Source: CAWDVH01 sp963805705 (GTDB lineage: Bacteria; Actinomycetota; Actinomycetes; Streptosporangiales; Streptosporangiaceae). Taken from it: 64,000 bases of DNA. The notes under the pieces were generated by a model. That model was not told where the DNA came from, made no database searches, and worked only from the letters and a program-made list of their open reading frames with translations. Shown piece after piece: positions 8,949-19,360 of this stretch (within the stretch, counting starts at the first letter, position 1; the number at the start of each line of letters is the position of its first letter). A program made the position numbers and the translations under genes. Where the stretch lies: assembly GCA_963805705.1 (NCBI GenBank), contig CAWDVH010000005.1:992001-1056000 (forward strand), given 5' to 3'.

Positions 8949-10319
8949 GTGGCGAGAGCTGAGTCGTTGCCGCCCGACAGCCTGTTCGACGCGGCCGCCG
9001 AGCAGGCTGCCCAGGCTGCGGCGCCGCTCGCCGTCCGGATGCGGCCGCGCACCCTGGATGAGGTGATCGGCCAGCGGCACCTGACCAGGGACGGCTCGCC
9101 GCTGCGCAAGCTCGCCGATCATGACGCCGCCATGTCGGTCCTGCTGTGGGGCCCGCCGGGAACAGGCAAGACCACTTTGGCCTACGTGGTCAGCCAGGTG
9201 ACGCAGCGCCGCTTCGTCGAGCTGTCGGCGGTCTCGGCCGGGGTCAGGGACGTGCGTGCCGCGATCGAGGCCGCCCGCAGCGAGCTTGGCCTGACCGGCA
9301 GGCAGACCATCTTGTTCATCGACGAGGTACACCGGTTCAACAAGGCACAGCAGGACGCACTCCTGCCCGCCGTGGAGAACCGGTGGGTGTCGTTCATCGG
9401 CGCCACTACGGAGAATCCGTCCTTCTCGGTCGTCGGACCCCTGCTGTCCCGCTCGCTGCTGCTGACGCTGCAGCCGCTGAGCGACGACGAGGTGGCGACC
9501 GTGATCGAGCGGGCGCTGACCGACCAGCGCGGGCTCGGCGGCACGGTCACGCTGGACACCGGGGTAGCCGAGCAGCTGGTCCGGCTCGCGGGCGGTGACG
9601 CCCGGCGAGCGCTGACCTACCTGGAGGCCGCCGCGCTCGGCCTGCCGCCCGGCGGCCTGATCGACCTTGAGGGACTGGAGCGCGCCGTCGACCGGGCGGC
9701 CGTGCGCTACGACCGGGCCGGCGATCAGCACTACGACGTGATCAGCGCGTTCATCAAGAGCATCAGGGGCAGCGATGCCGACGCGGCGCTGCACTATCTG
9801 GCCCGGATGATCGAGGCGGGCGAGGATCCGCGCTTCATCGCCCGCCGGCTGATCGTGCACGCCAGCGAGGACGTCGGGATGGCCGATCCCACCGCCCTGC
9901 AGATCGCGGTGTCGGCGGCCCAGGCCGTCGAGTTCGTCGGGCTGCCCGAGGCCAGGCTCAACCTCGCCCAGGCCGTCATCCACCTGTCCCTGGCGCCGAA
10001 ATCGAACTCGGTGGTCCGCGCGATCAGCGCCGCCACCGCGGACGTGGGGGCGGGCCTGGCGGGGGCAGTGCCCCGTCACTTGCGCGATGCGAGTTACCGC
10101 GGGGCGGCGAAGCTCGGCCACGGGCGCGGCTACGTGTATCCGCATGACCTGCCCGAGGGCGTCGCCGCTCAGCGCTACGCGCCGGAGGAGATAGCCGATC
10201 GCAGGTACTACGAGCCGTCGCGGCACGGTGCGGAGGCACGCTACGCGGACCGGGCAGAGCGGATCAGGGCGATCCTGGACGGCCAGACCCCGGACGGCCA
10301 GACCCCGGACGAGCGGTAA
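8949..10319 (+). CDS. rarA: Replication-associated recombination protein A, AAA+ ATPase
   Basis: RarA/MgsA-family clamp-loader-like ATPase acting at stalled replication forks. Walker A GPPGTGKT lies near 68-75, Walker B LFIDEVHRFNKAQQDALLP near 122, sensor 1 region GATTENPSF, and the family C-terminal tetramerisation region (HLRDASY, YVYPHD). The GTG at 8949 (VARAESLPPDSLFD) places the conserved N-terminus correctly; starts at 8832 or 8928 would add up to 39 non-conserved residues, and no strong ribosome site decides. The last codons are a duplicated GQTPD unit, and the 3' end overlaps a convergent gene by 56 bp. Confidence 0.93.
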   Translation: MARAESLPPDSLFDAAAEQAAQAAAPLAVRMRPRTLDEVIGQRHLTRDGSPLRKLADHDAAMSVLLWGPPGTGKTTLAYVVSQVTQRRFVELSAVSAGVRDVRAAIEAARSELGLTGRQTILFIDEVHRFNKAQQDALLPAVENRWVSFIGATTENPSFSVVGPLLSRSLLLTLQPLSDDEVATVIERALTDQRGLGGTVTLDTGVAEQLVRLAGGDARRALTYLEAAALGLPPGGLIDLEGLERAVDRAAVRYDRAGDQHYDVISAFIKSIRGSDADAALHYLARMIEAGEDPRFIARRLIVHASEDVGMADPTALQIAVSAAQAVEFVGLPEARLNLAQAVIHLSLAPKSNSVVRAISAATADVGAGLAGAVPRHLRDASYRGAAKLGHGRGYVYPHDLPEGVAAQRYAPEEIADRRYYEPSRHGAEARYADRAERIRAILDGQTPDGQTPDER

Positions 10320-11289
10320 GGCCCGCGGCGGGCGACCGCACCGGCGCCGGGCCCCGGCCGGTCCCTGCGGCCAGTGCGTTGCCGATCGCGGCGAGGACGG
10401 CCTCCGGTTCCGCATCGAGCTGGTCTGCCGACAGCTGCAGCACGAGGATCCCGTGCTCGGCCAGCCGGGTCTGGCGCCGCATGGCGGCCTTCCAGGTCTC
10501 CGGGGCCAGCGGCCAGCCGCCCGAGCCGAACTCGGCGGCCACCCCCGCCTCCGCCCACCACGCGTCGACCCTGGCGATCAGGATCGAGCCGTCGTAGAGA
10601 CGGGCATCAAACACCGGCAGCGGCAGCTTCGAGCGCGTGAGCAGGGCTCGCAGGGCGCTGCGGGGCGCCGGCCCGCTGGCGCCCCTGATGCCGCTGATCA
10701 CCTCGCGCAACAGGGCCGAGTGGCGGATCGGCCCCTCGGCGAGCTCACGTTCCAGCTGCTCGGCCGAGCATGCCCCGCTGGCCAGGGCCGCCGCCGTCAG
10801 CGCGCGCGCCTGCCGGATATCGGTCATCTGGCGCAGTGCGTCGGCGGTTGCCCGTGCCGCCGGCGCGTAGCTGATGACGCCGGCGTCGGTGATGCCGGCG
10901 GGCATCCGCGTCGTGCGCTGCACGGTCACGAACGAGCGGCTGCGGCGCTGCCGTCCAGCCGGTACCAGCACGTCGATGCCGGAGCCGGGGCCGGGGGAGT
11001 CCGGCGGCGGCAGCCCATGACGCCGGAGCGCGGCCCGGCCGGTCAGCAGGCTGCCAGGCCCCGCGTACAGCAGGGCCGCCATGTCCAGCTGGTCATGATC
11101 GGGCCGGCCGGTGACGGCCAGGTAGATGCCGGGCAGCAGCACCTGCCAGGGCCCGGCGGCGCGAATCCGGTGAGCGAGGCCGCTGCGGGTCAGGCCGCAG
11201 CCGAGCGCTTGCTCTCGGGTGATCACGTCGTGCTGGCGGCGGAGCAGCGCCCGGAGGCGGATCACATCGGGGGTAGCAGTCCGTGGCAT
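10264..11289 (-). CDS. AbiEi-like / DUF559-like hypothetical protein
   Basis: The 341-residue protein has an N-terminal winged-helix segment (DVITREQALGCGLTRSGLAHRI, stated in two pieces: DVITREQALGCG and LTRSGLAHRI) like the AbiEi antitoxin-type domain, and a C-terminal stretch (RVDAWWAEAGVAAEFG, then HGILVLQLSADQL) resembling DUF559 / Vsr-like nuclease folds common in actinobacteria. No AbiEii-type toxin gene is adjacent, so it is an orphan and need not be a toxin-antitoxin part. The last codons (GSGRPGSGRPGSP) are antisense to the tandem end of rarA. Function unknown. Confidence 0.72.
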   Translation of the reverse strand: MPRTATPDVIRLRALLRRQHDVITREQALGCGLTRSGLAHRIRAAGPWQVLLPGIYLAVTGRPDHDQLDMAALLYAGPGSLLTGRAALRRHGLPPPDSPGPGSGIDVLVPAGRQRRSRSFVTVQRTTRMPAGITDAGVISYAPAARATADALRQMTDIRQARALTAAALASGACSAEQLERELAEGPIRHSALLREVISGIRGASGPAPRSALRALLTRSKLPLPVFDARLYDGSILIARVDAWWAEAGVAAEFGSGGWPLAPETWKAAMRRQTRLAEHGILVLQLSADQLDAEPEAVLAAIGNALAAGTGRGPAPVRSPAAGLTARPGSGRPGSGRPGSP

Positions 11290-11487
11290 GAGCGCGTTCT
11301 CGCTCTCCGTCCGCTCTGTCAGGAGTGCTGATCAGCTAATTCCCGGCTAATTCAGCTCCGTATGTGACGCTAGCACCGCCTGGCGGCGGTACCAGTCTTG
11401 GCCGAACGCCCGCCGTTACCCCGCTGAGCACGCGATAGTGTCGGCGAAAGCATCAGCAGGGCGAGCTGAACGAGGGAGCGGCCACAG

Positions 11488-12027
11488 ATGAACACCGGGC
11501 AGCTGGCGGCGCTGATCGCGGCCGGATTCTGGGCGGTGCTCGTGTGTGCTGCCGTATACGTGCTGATCAGGCTCGCCCGCCTGATCTCCGCCGCCACGGC
11601 GATGGTGGCGGCCTACCGGGCCGACTCCCAGGCGCTGATGGAGCGCGCCCAGGCGACCCTGGACCGGACCAGCGAGCAGCTGGCCAGGACCGACGCGATC
11701 ACCACCAGCATGGATCAGGTCACCGCCAACATGGCGGACCTCTCCGGGCACGTCTCGGACCTCGCGGGCCTGGCGGGCGGGATATCGGCCGCGTTCGGCA
11801 CGCCGCTGCTGAAGCTCTCGGCGACGGCCTTCGGTATCCGCCGGGCCGTGGCGATCCGGCGCTCGGTCCCGGTCCCGGCCGTCCCGGCGGCCCCCGCTGT
11901 CCCGGCGGCGGTCCGCGGCGCTCTGCCGGGCCGGGAGGCCAGATCCCGCACCGGCCAGCGGGCCGGGTACCGCGGCGGCGAGCGGGCCGGCTCGCCTCTC
12001 GGCCAGCGGGAAAGGGCACCGCGGTGA
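11488..12027 (+). CDS. DUF948 domain-containing membrane protein
   Basis: The 179-residue protein has an N-terminal membrane helix (LIAAGFWAVLVCAAVYVLI) followed by a helical, coiled-coil-like segment (LMERAQATLDRTSEQLART) matching DUF948, then a Pro/Ala- and Arg/Gly-rich tail. No catalytic motif is visible. It immediately precedes a DUF6167-like gene and alaS, an arrangement frequent in actinobacteria; the function is unknown. The GTGA overlap with the next gene suggests coupled translation. Confidence 0.85.
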   Translation: MNTGQLAALIAAGFWAVLVCAAVYVLIRLARLISAATAMVAAYRADSQALMERAQATLDRTSEQLARTDAITTSMDQVTANMADLSGHVSDLAGLAGGISAAFGTPLLKLSATAFGIRRAVAIRRSVPVPAVPAAPAVPAAVRGALPGREARSRTGQRAGYRGGERAGSPLGQRERAPR

Positions 12028-12391
12028 TCCGCCGGGGCTTCTGGCTGGTACTCGGGGCCGGCCTTGGGGTGACCGGCTACCGGCGGGCGACCAAGCTCGC
12101 GCGAGGGATAGTCCCCGGCCGCCGGGAACTGGACCCCGGCGGGCCGGGCGTCCTGCGCGCGCTCACCGGCCGCGGCGCCGCCTTCACCGGGCCGCCCGGC
12201 GGCCGCGTGCCGCCGGGGCGGGCCGCCGGGTTCGTCCGGGACGTCCGGGACGGCCGGGCGGAGTATCTGGATCGGCATCCAGTCCGCCGAGGCCCTACCC
12301 TCGAAGGTCAGCACGTACGCCGGCCGCACCCAGACGAAACGGGCGCGCCGCGCGCGTATCCCGGCATCAACTACGTGAAGGATGGCCGTTG

Positions 12392-12392
<1 letters not shown>
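12024..12392 (+). CDS. DUF6167-like small protein
   Basis: This 122-residue protein starts at a GTG overlapping the DUF948 stop. Its N-terminus (RRGFWLVLGAGLGVTGYRR) is a short hydrophobic helix with a basic end, followed by a basic tail. Size, N-terminal pattern and location between a DUF948 gene and alaS match the DUF6167 family. No function is known. Its stop TGA overlaps the alaS ATG by one base. Confidence 0.8.
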
Positions 12393-15154
<2,762 letters not shown>

Positions 15155-15163
15155 CGTGAAGCC

Positions 15164-15688
15164 GTGCTGCAGCCATATTGTCTCCGTACCGAGACGCGGC
15201 CGTCTGGTGATCCATCGGTGAGATCCGGTATAAGGCTCGCGATCGACGTCGGATCGGCCCGCATCGGCGTGGCCCGTAGCGATCGCCAGGGCCTGCTGGC
15301 CAGCCCGCTCGCTACCATCGCCCGCGGCCGCGGCGACCTGGACAGCATCGCGCAGCTGGCAAGGGAGGATGAGCTCATCGAGATCATTGTGGGCCTGCCC
15401 ACCGGCCTGTCTGGGAGCGAGGGCCCGGCGGCGGCGGACGCCCGGACGTTCGCGGCGGCCCTGGCGGCCCGGCTGGCGCCGGTGCCCGTCCGGCTGTTCG
15501 ACGAGCGGTTCACGACAGTCATCGCCCATGACGCGCTCCGCCAGGGCGGCCGCGACTCCCGGCAGCGCCGGCTGGTCATCGACCAGGCTGCGGCCGCGCT
15601 GCTCCTGCAGAGTGCGCTGGATGCCGAGCGCTCGGCCGGCCAGCCGGCCGGCGAACTCGTCAGCACGACGCCTGGGGTGCAGCCATGA
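15164..15688 (+). CDS. ruvX: Holliday junction resolvase-like protein RuvX (YqgF)
   Basis: RNase H-fold YqgF protein with DVGSARIGVARSD, GLPTGLSGSEGPAA, FDERFTT and a late Asp (VIDQAAAALLLQSAL), the four motif regions of the family. It is linked to 16S rRNA 5' end processing or recombination in other bacteria. GTG 15164 gives 174 residues; an in-frame GTG at 15218 would start closer to the conserved core, so the start is uncertain. It lies 9 bp after alaS and its stop overlaps mltG (ATGA). Confidence 0.93.
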   Translation: MLQPYCLRTETRPSGDPSVRSGIRLAIDVGSARIGVARSDRQGLLASPLATIARGRGDLDSIAQLAREDELIEIIVGLPTGLSGSEGPAAADARTFAAALAARLAPVPVRLFDERFTTVIAHDALRQGGRDSRQRRLVIDQAAAALLLQSALDAERSAGQPAGELVSTTPGVQP

Positions 15689-18027
15689 CCGGCGATGAGG
15701 TCGAATGGCGGCGCGAGCGCGAGCGCCTGGCTCAGGACCAGTACGGGCGCGGCGCCCCGGCTGGCGCCCCTCCGGATCCGTACGGCGACGATCGTTATGC
15801 GCGGCAGGACTGGGTGGCCGGGCGGGACTATCCCCATGGCCAGCCGGACTCCTACCAGCAGCCGGACTCCTACGGCCGGCCAGATTCTTACGGGCCGCCG
15901 GACTCTTACAGCCAGCCGGATTCCTACGGCCAGCCGGATTCCTACGGCCCGCCGGACTCTTACGGCCAGCCGGACTCTTACGGCCAGCCGGACTCTTACG
16001 GCCAGCCGGACTCTTACGGCCAGCCGGACTCTTACAGCCCGCCGGACTCTTACGGCCCGCCGGACTCTTACAGCCCGCCGGATTCCTATGGCCAGTCAGG
16101 CTCCTATCGTCAGCCGGATCTACTGGGCGGCCGCGATAGCTATCCGCAGCAGGACCCGTCAGCTGGGCAGACCGATCCGTTCGGCCAGGCGGCTTCGTAC
16201 CGTCGGCCGGACCCGCTCGGGCCGGCCAGGCCCTTCGTCGAGCCGGATCCGTCCGGCGGCCGGGACGGCTACGGCAGCCCGGCCAGCGGCGGCTACGGCA
16301 GCCAGGCTCAGCCGTCCAGGCCGGATCCGCTCGGCTCTTACGGGCCGGATCCGCTCGGCTCTTACGGGCCGGATCCGCTCGGCTCCCACCGGCCGGATCC
16401 GCACCCCTCCGATCGGCCGGACCCGTACGCATCGCCATCCGGCCGATACGATCCGGACGAGACGCTGTCGCCAGGCCCGCCGCCGTCCGGTCCTTACCAC
16501 TGGCGCCCCGCTTCCGGCCTGACCGAGCCACGGCCGGATGATGACACACCGCCGAGCCGCGGGCCGCGCACCGGCGAACGCCGGTATCCGGGTCAGGAGC
16601 CAGGCGTGGCGGGCGGCCCCGAGTGGCGCGAGGCAACCGGCGAGCAGGCCGGCTGGCAGGCGTCCGCCCGTGCGCAGGCCCCGCGGCCGGAGCCAGCCCG
16701 CGGGCGCCCCCCGTGGCAGGATCCTGTCCGCGCTGACTCCGGGTGGCAGGAGCCGGTAACGGGCATGCACGATCCGGTGCTGGCCGCCGCGAGCGGGCCG
16801 GAGCATGTCCCCGCCCAGGCCGGGTGGCAGGAGCCGGTAACGGGCATGCACGATCCGGTGACGGGCATGCACGATCCTGTCCTGGCTGCCGCCGGCGCGC
16901 AGGATGAGGCGCAGGGCAGCGGATTCCTGCCCGGTTTCGAGGACGGCACCGATGGCGGGTCAGGGCGTGGCCGTCGGCCCCGGCGGCTGCGGATCCGGTG
17001 GGTCGCGCCGCTGGTCGCGTTCATTGTCCTTCTCGGGGCGCTGGGCGCGATCGGCGGAGTCGCGTTCCGGACCTATGAGCAACGACACGCGAACTACACC
17101 GGGCCGGGAACCGGCGTGGTCACCGTACAGGTCAAGCCGGGGGATACGGCCACCTTGCTGGCCCCCCGCCTGGTCAGCCGCGGCGTGATCAAGGCGACCG
17201 ATCCGTTCATTGCCGCCGCGAAGGATAGCTCGTCGCTGGCCGGCCTGGAGCCCGGGTTCTTCCGGCTGCACAAGCACATGAACGCCGCGCTGGCCTACGC
17301 GATGCTGATCAGGCCCTCGTCCCGGATCCAGATCACGGCGACCATCCCCGAGGGCCTGCGCGCCCGCCAGATCGCCAGCACGCTCAGCGCGAAGACCGGG
17401 ATCCCGGTCAAGGACTTCACCACTGCCCTGGCGCATCCGGCGGCACTGGGCCTGCCCGCCTATGCCCGCGGCAACCCCGAGGGCTACCTCTTCCCTGACA
17501 CCTACAACATCCAGCCGCGGGCGACTGCCACCGGCATCCTGCAGCAGATGGTCCAGAGCTTTAACCAGGAGGCGTCGACCGTCGACCTGGCGGCGGCGGC
17601 CAAGAAGGCTGAAGTCAGCGAGAGCCACCTCATCATCGTGGCCAGCCTGGTGCAGGCTGAGGGCGGACGGGATCAGGATTTCTCGAAGATTGCCCGCGTG
17701 ATCTACAACCGGCTGAACGACGGCATGAAACTTCAGCTGGACAGCACGGTGATGTACGCCATGAACAAGTTCGGTATCCGGGCCAGCCTGGCGCAGACGC
17801 AATTCAATTCGCCGTACAACACCTACCAGCACGTCGGACTGCCGCCCGGCCCGATCGACAGCCCGGGGAATGCCGCGATCCAGGCGGCGCTGCACCCGGC
17901 CCACGGCACCTGGCGGTACTTCGTCACCGTCGACCCGAAGACGGGCCTGACCAAGTTCACCAACAGCCCCGCGCAGTTCTCGCAGTTCGTAGCGGAACTG
18001 AACCAGCACATCAAGAACGGGACATGA
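15685..18027 (+). CDS. mltG: Endolytic murein transglycosylase MltG with long repetitive N-terminal extension
   Basis: The 780-residue protein has three parts. Residues 1 to about 430 are low-complexity: fifteen six-residue units of type QPDSYG (about 53-142), three DPLGSYGP-type units and two PVTGMHDPV-type units. One membrane helix follows (WVAPLVAFIVLLGALGAIGG, about 437-456). The outer YceG/MltG domain (IPEGLRARQIA, FPDTYNI, RVIYNRLNDGMKLQLDSTV) ends the protein; the expected catalytic Glu is E659 in SLVQAEGG. MltG cleaves nascent glycan strands and terminates their growth. The long cytosolic, Tyr/Pro/Gln-rich part is common in type but unusual here for regularity. Confidence 0.94.
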   Translation: MTGDEVEWRRERERLAQDQYGRGAPAGAPPDPYGDDRYARQDWVAGRDYPHGQPDSYQQPDSYGRPDSYGPPDSYSQPDSYGQPDSYGPPDSYGQPDSYGQPDSYGQPDSYGQPDSYSPPDSYGPPDSYSPPDSYGQSGSYRQPDLLGGRDSYPQQDPSAGQTDPFGQAASYRRPDPLGPARPFVEPDPSGGRDGYGSPASGGYGSQAQPSRPDPLGSYGPDPLGSYGPDPLGSHRPDPHPSDRPDPYASPSGRYDPDETLSPGPPPSGPYHWRPASGLTEPRPDDDTPPSRGPRTGERRYPGQEPGVAGGPEWREATGEQAGWQASARAQAPRPEPARGRPPWQDPVRADSGWQEPVTGMHDPVLAAASGPEHVPAQAGWQEPVTGMHDPVTGMHDPVLAAAGAQDEAQGSGFLPGFEDGTDGGSGRGRRPRRLRIRWVAPLVAFIVLLGALGAIGGVAFRTYEQRHANYTGPGTGVVTVQVKPGDTATLLAPRLVSRGVIKATDPFIAAAKDSSSLAGLEPGFFRLHKHMNAALAYAMLIRPSSRIQITATIPEGLRARQIASTLSAKTGIPVKDFTTALAHPAALGLPAYARGNPEGYLFPDTYNIQPRATATGILQQMVQSFNQEASTVDLAAAAKKAEVSESHLIIVASLVQAEGGRDQDFSKIARVIYNRLNDGMKLQLDSTVMYAMNKFGIRASLAQTQFNSPYNTYQHVGLPPGPIDSPGNAAIQAALHPAHGTWRYFVTVDPKTGLTKFTNSPAQFSQFVAELNQHIKNGT
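15841..16110 (+). repeat. Fifteen 18-bp coding repeats inside mltG
   Basis: The unit CAGCCGGACTCTTACGGC and variants run in tandem for exactly 15 units (270 bp), encoding QPDSYG, PPDSYG, PPDSYS, RPDSYG and one degenerate QSGSYR. Differences lie mostly in the first and last codons. Several neighbouring copies are identical, so recent expansion is likely. Confidence 0.95.
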
Positions 18028-18884
18028 CCGCCAGCGCCGCTACCCGTGCCGCCGTGCTTGGCTCGCCGATCACCCATTCGCTGTCCCCGGTCCTGCACGC
18101 CGCGGCCTACGAAGCAGCCGGCCTGGCTGGATGGAGCTACGAGGCGATCGAGTGCGACGAGGCGGGCCTGCCAACTCTGCTCGGATCCTGCGGCCCGGAC
18201 TGGGCGGGCCTGTCCCTGACCATGCCGCTGAAACGGGCCGTCCTGCCGCTGCTCGATCACGCCGAGCCGCTCGTGGCCGAGGTGGGCGGGGCCAACACGG
18301 TGGTCTTCGCCGACGGGGCGCGGCATGGCTACAACACCGACGTGCCCGGCATGATCGCGGCCCTGGCGGAGGCAGGTGCCGCGGTCACGGGTCCGGCGCT
18401 GATCCTGGGCGGCGGGGCCACGGCCTGCGCGGCCCTGGCCGCGCTGCGCGGGCTCGGCGCTGACGGCGCGACGGTGGCCGTGCGCAACCCGGCGACCGCG
18501 GGCGGCCTCCTGGCCGCCGCCAGCAGGCTCGGCATGCGAGTCCGGCTGACTGCTTTCGGTCAGGAACAGCAGGGCCGCGACGCGCAGCTGGTTGTTTCCA
18601 CGGTGCCCGCCCTGGCCGCCGACATCTACGCGAAACGGATACATCCGGCCGCTCTGGCCCCCTCGGCAGTTCTGGACGTGGTGTATCACCCGTGGCCGAC
18701 CGCCCTGGCCGGCGCCGCACGGCAGGCCGGGGCGATCGTGGTGGGCGGGTTCGACCTGCTGCTGCACCAGGCTGCGCGGCAGGTCGAGCTGATGACCGGC
18801 CAGGATGCGCCGCTGCAGGCGATGCGGCGGGCCGGGCTGGCCGAGCTGGAACGCCGGGCGCTGTGCGCCCGGCCTGGTTCCTGA
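18024..18884 (+). CDS. aroE: Shikimate dehydrogenase
   Basis: The 286-residue enzyme reduces 3-dehydroshikimate with NADPH in the chorismate pathway. The substrate-site motif GSPITHSLSPVLH is at 11-23, the catalytic Lys is K70 in LTMPLKR, NTD in GYNTDVPG supplies the partner Asp near 106, and the nucleotide motif is LGGGATACAAL. The start overlaps the mltG stop (ATGA). Other chorismate genes do not follow; the gene ends its operon before a long non-coding leader. Confidence 0.94.
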   Translation: MTASAATRAAVLGSPITHSLSPVLHAAAYEAAGLAGWSYEAIECDEAGLPTLLGSCGPDWAGLSLTMPLKRAVLPLLDHAEPLVAEVGGANTVVFADGARHGYNTDVPGMIAALAEAGAAVTGPALILGGGATACAALAALRGLGADGATVAVRNPATAGGLLAAASRLGMRVRLTAFGQEQQGRDAQLVVSTVPALAADIYAKRIHPAALAPSAVLDVVYHPWPTALAGAARQAGAIVVGGFDLLLHQAARQVELMTGQDAPLQAMRRAGLAELERRALCARPGS

Positions 18885-18938
18885 CCCGCGGCATTCCTGA
18901 CCCGCCGCATTCCTGCCATGCGGCATTCCTGCCACGCG
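18876..18938. repeat. 16-bp tandem repeat at the aroE 3' end
   Basis: Three full 16-bp units of type GCATTCCTGACCCGCC (18891, 18907, 18923), plus a related 15-bp copy at 18876-18890, span the aroE stop and the start of the intergenic region. They differ mainly in the last six bases of the unit. Confidence 0.8.
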
Positions 18939-19360
18939 GCCGTGCGCGGCCGGCGTGGCCGTAATGCCACCGGTCACCAGGATGCGCTACGCTGGGAAGA
19001 CGACAAGTCCGGCAGCTGTTATACCGGATGTGCAAGCGGAGGACCACCTCGGCCGCCTCCCACCTTGGCCAGCGTAACGCTGGCGGGTACGTTGCCCGGT
19101 CAGCCTCACGGCTGGCTGGCAAGCCGGTTAGCCTCACGGCTGACCGGTCAGGCCGGACGCACCGGGACCGGCGCGCCACGCGCGTCGGCTGCGGGCGTTG
19201 CGTGGCGCACCCATATCCGGCGACGCCGGATGCTGGGGGCCGCGCTCATGGTGGCCCCGCAGGCACAGCGTGCGGGGCCTTCTGCGTGAAAGCGGCAGGC
19301 GTCAGGCAGGGCCTGCCCGGGAACGGCCCGGACAGGGGATAGGTGACACCAGGAGGTCAC
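18885..19360 (+). promoter_or_regulatory. Long infC leader region with attenuator-like hairpins
   Basis: No gene is convincing in this stretch. After the tandem repeat, a weak promoter-like pair may exist (TGCCAC at 18965 and TACGCT at 18988). Between 19173 and 19279 four strong inverted repeats follow one another: 9 bp (19173-19181/19200-19208), 7 bp (19215-19221/19225-19231), 6 bp (19236-19241/19253-19258) and 9 bp (19253-19261/19271-19279). The last two share GGCCCC at 19253-19258, so only one can form at a time. This is the layout of a terminator/antiterminator switch upstream of infC-rpmI-rplT. Control by antitermination is inferred. Confidence 0.6.
19253..19283 (+). terminator. Attenuator-like hairpin in the infC leader
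   Basis: A perfect 9-bp stem, GGCCCCGCA (19253-19261) with TGCGGGGCC (19271-19279), encloses a 9-nt loop and is followed by TTCT. The T-run is weak, as is usual in high-GC actinobacteria. Its left arm can pair instead with GGGGCC at 19236-19241. Confidence 0.5.

Noticed and set aside
10264..11289. Complete AbiE toxin-antitoxin system
   Set aside because: Only an AbiEi-like protein is present; neighbours are rarA and DUF948, not a nucleotidyltransferase toxin.
15841..16110. CRISPR-like regular array
   Set aside because: Units are contiguous 18-bp coding repeats without spacers; no cas genes. The same holds for 35646-35736.
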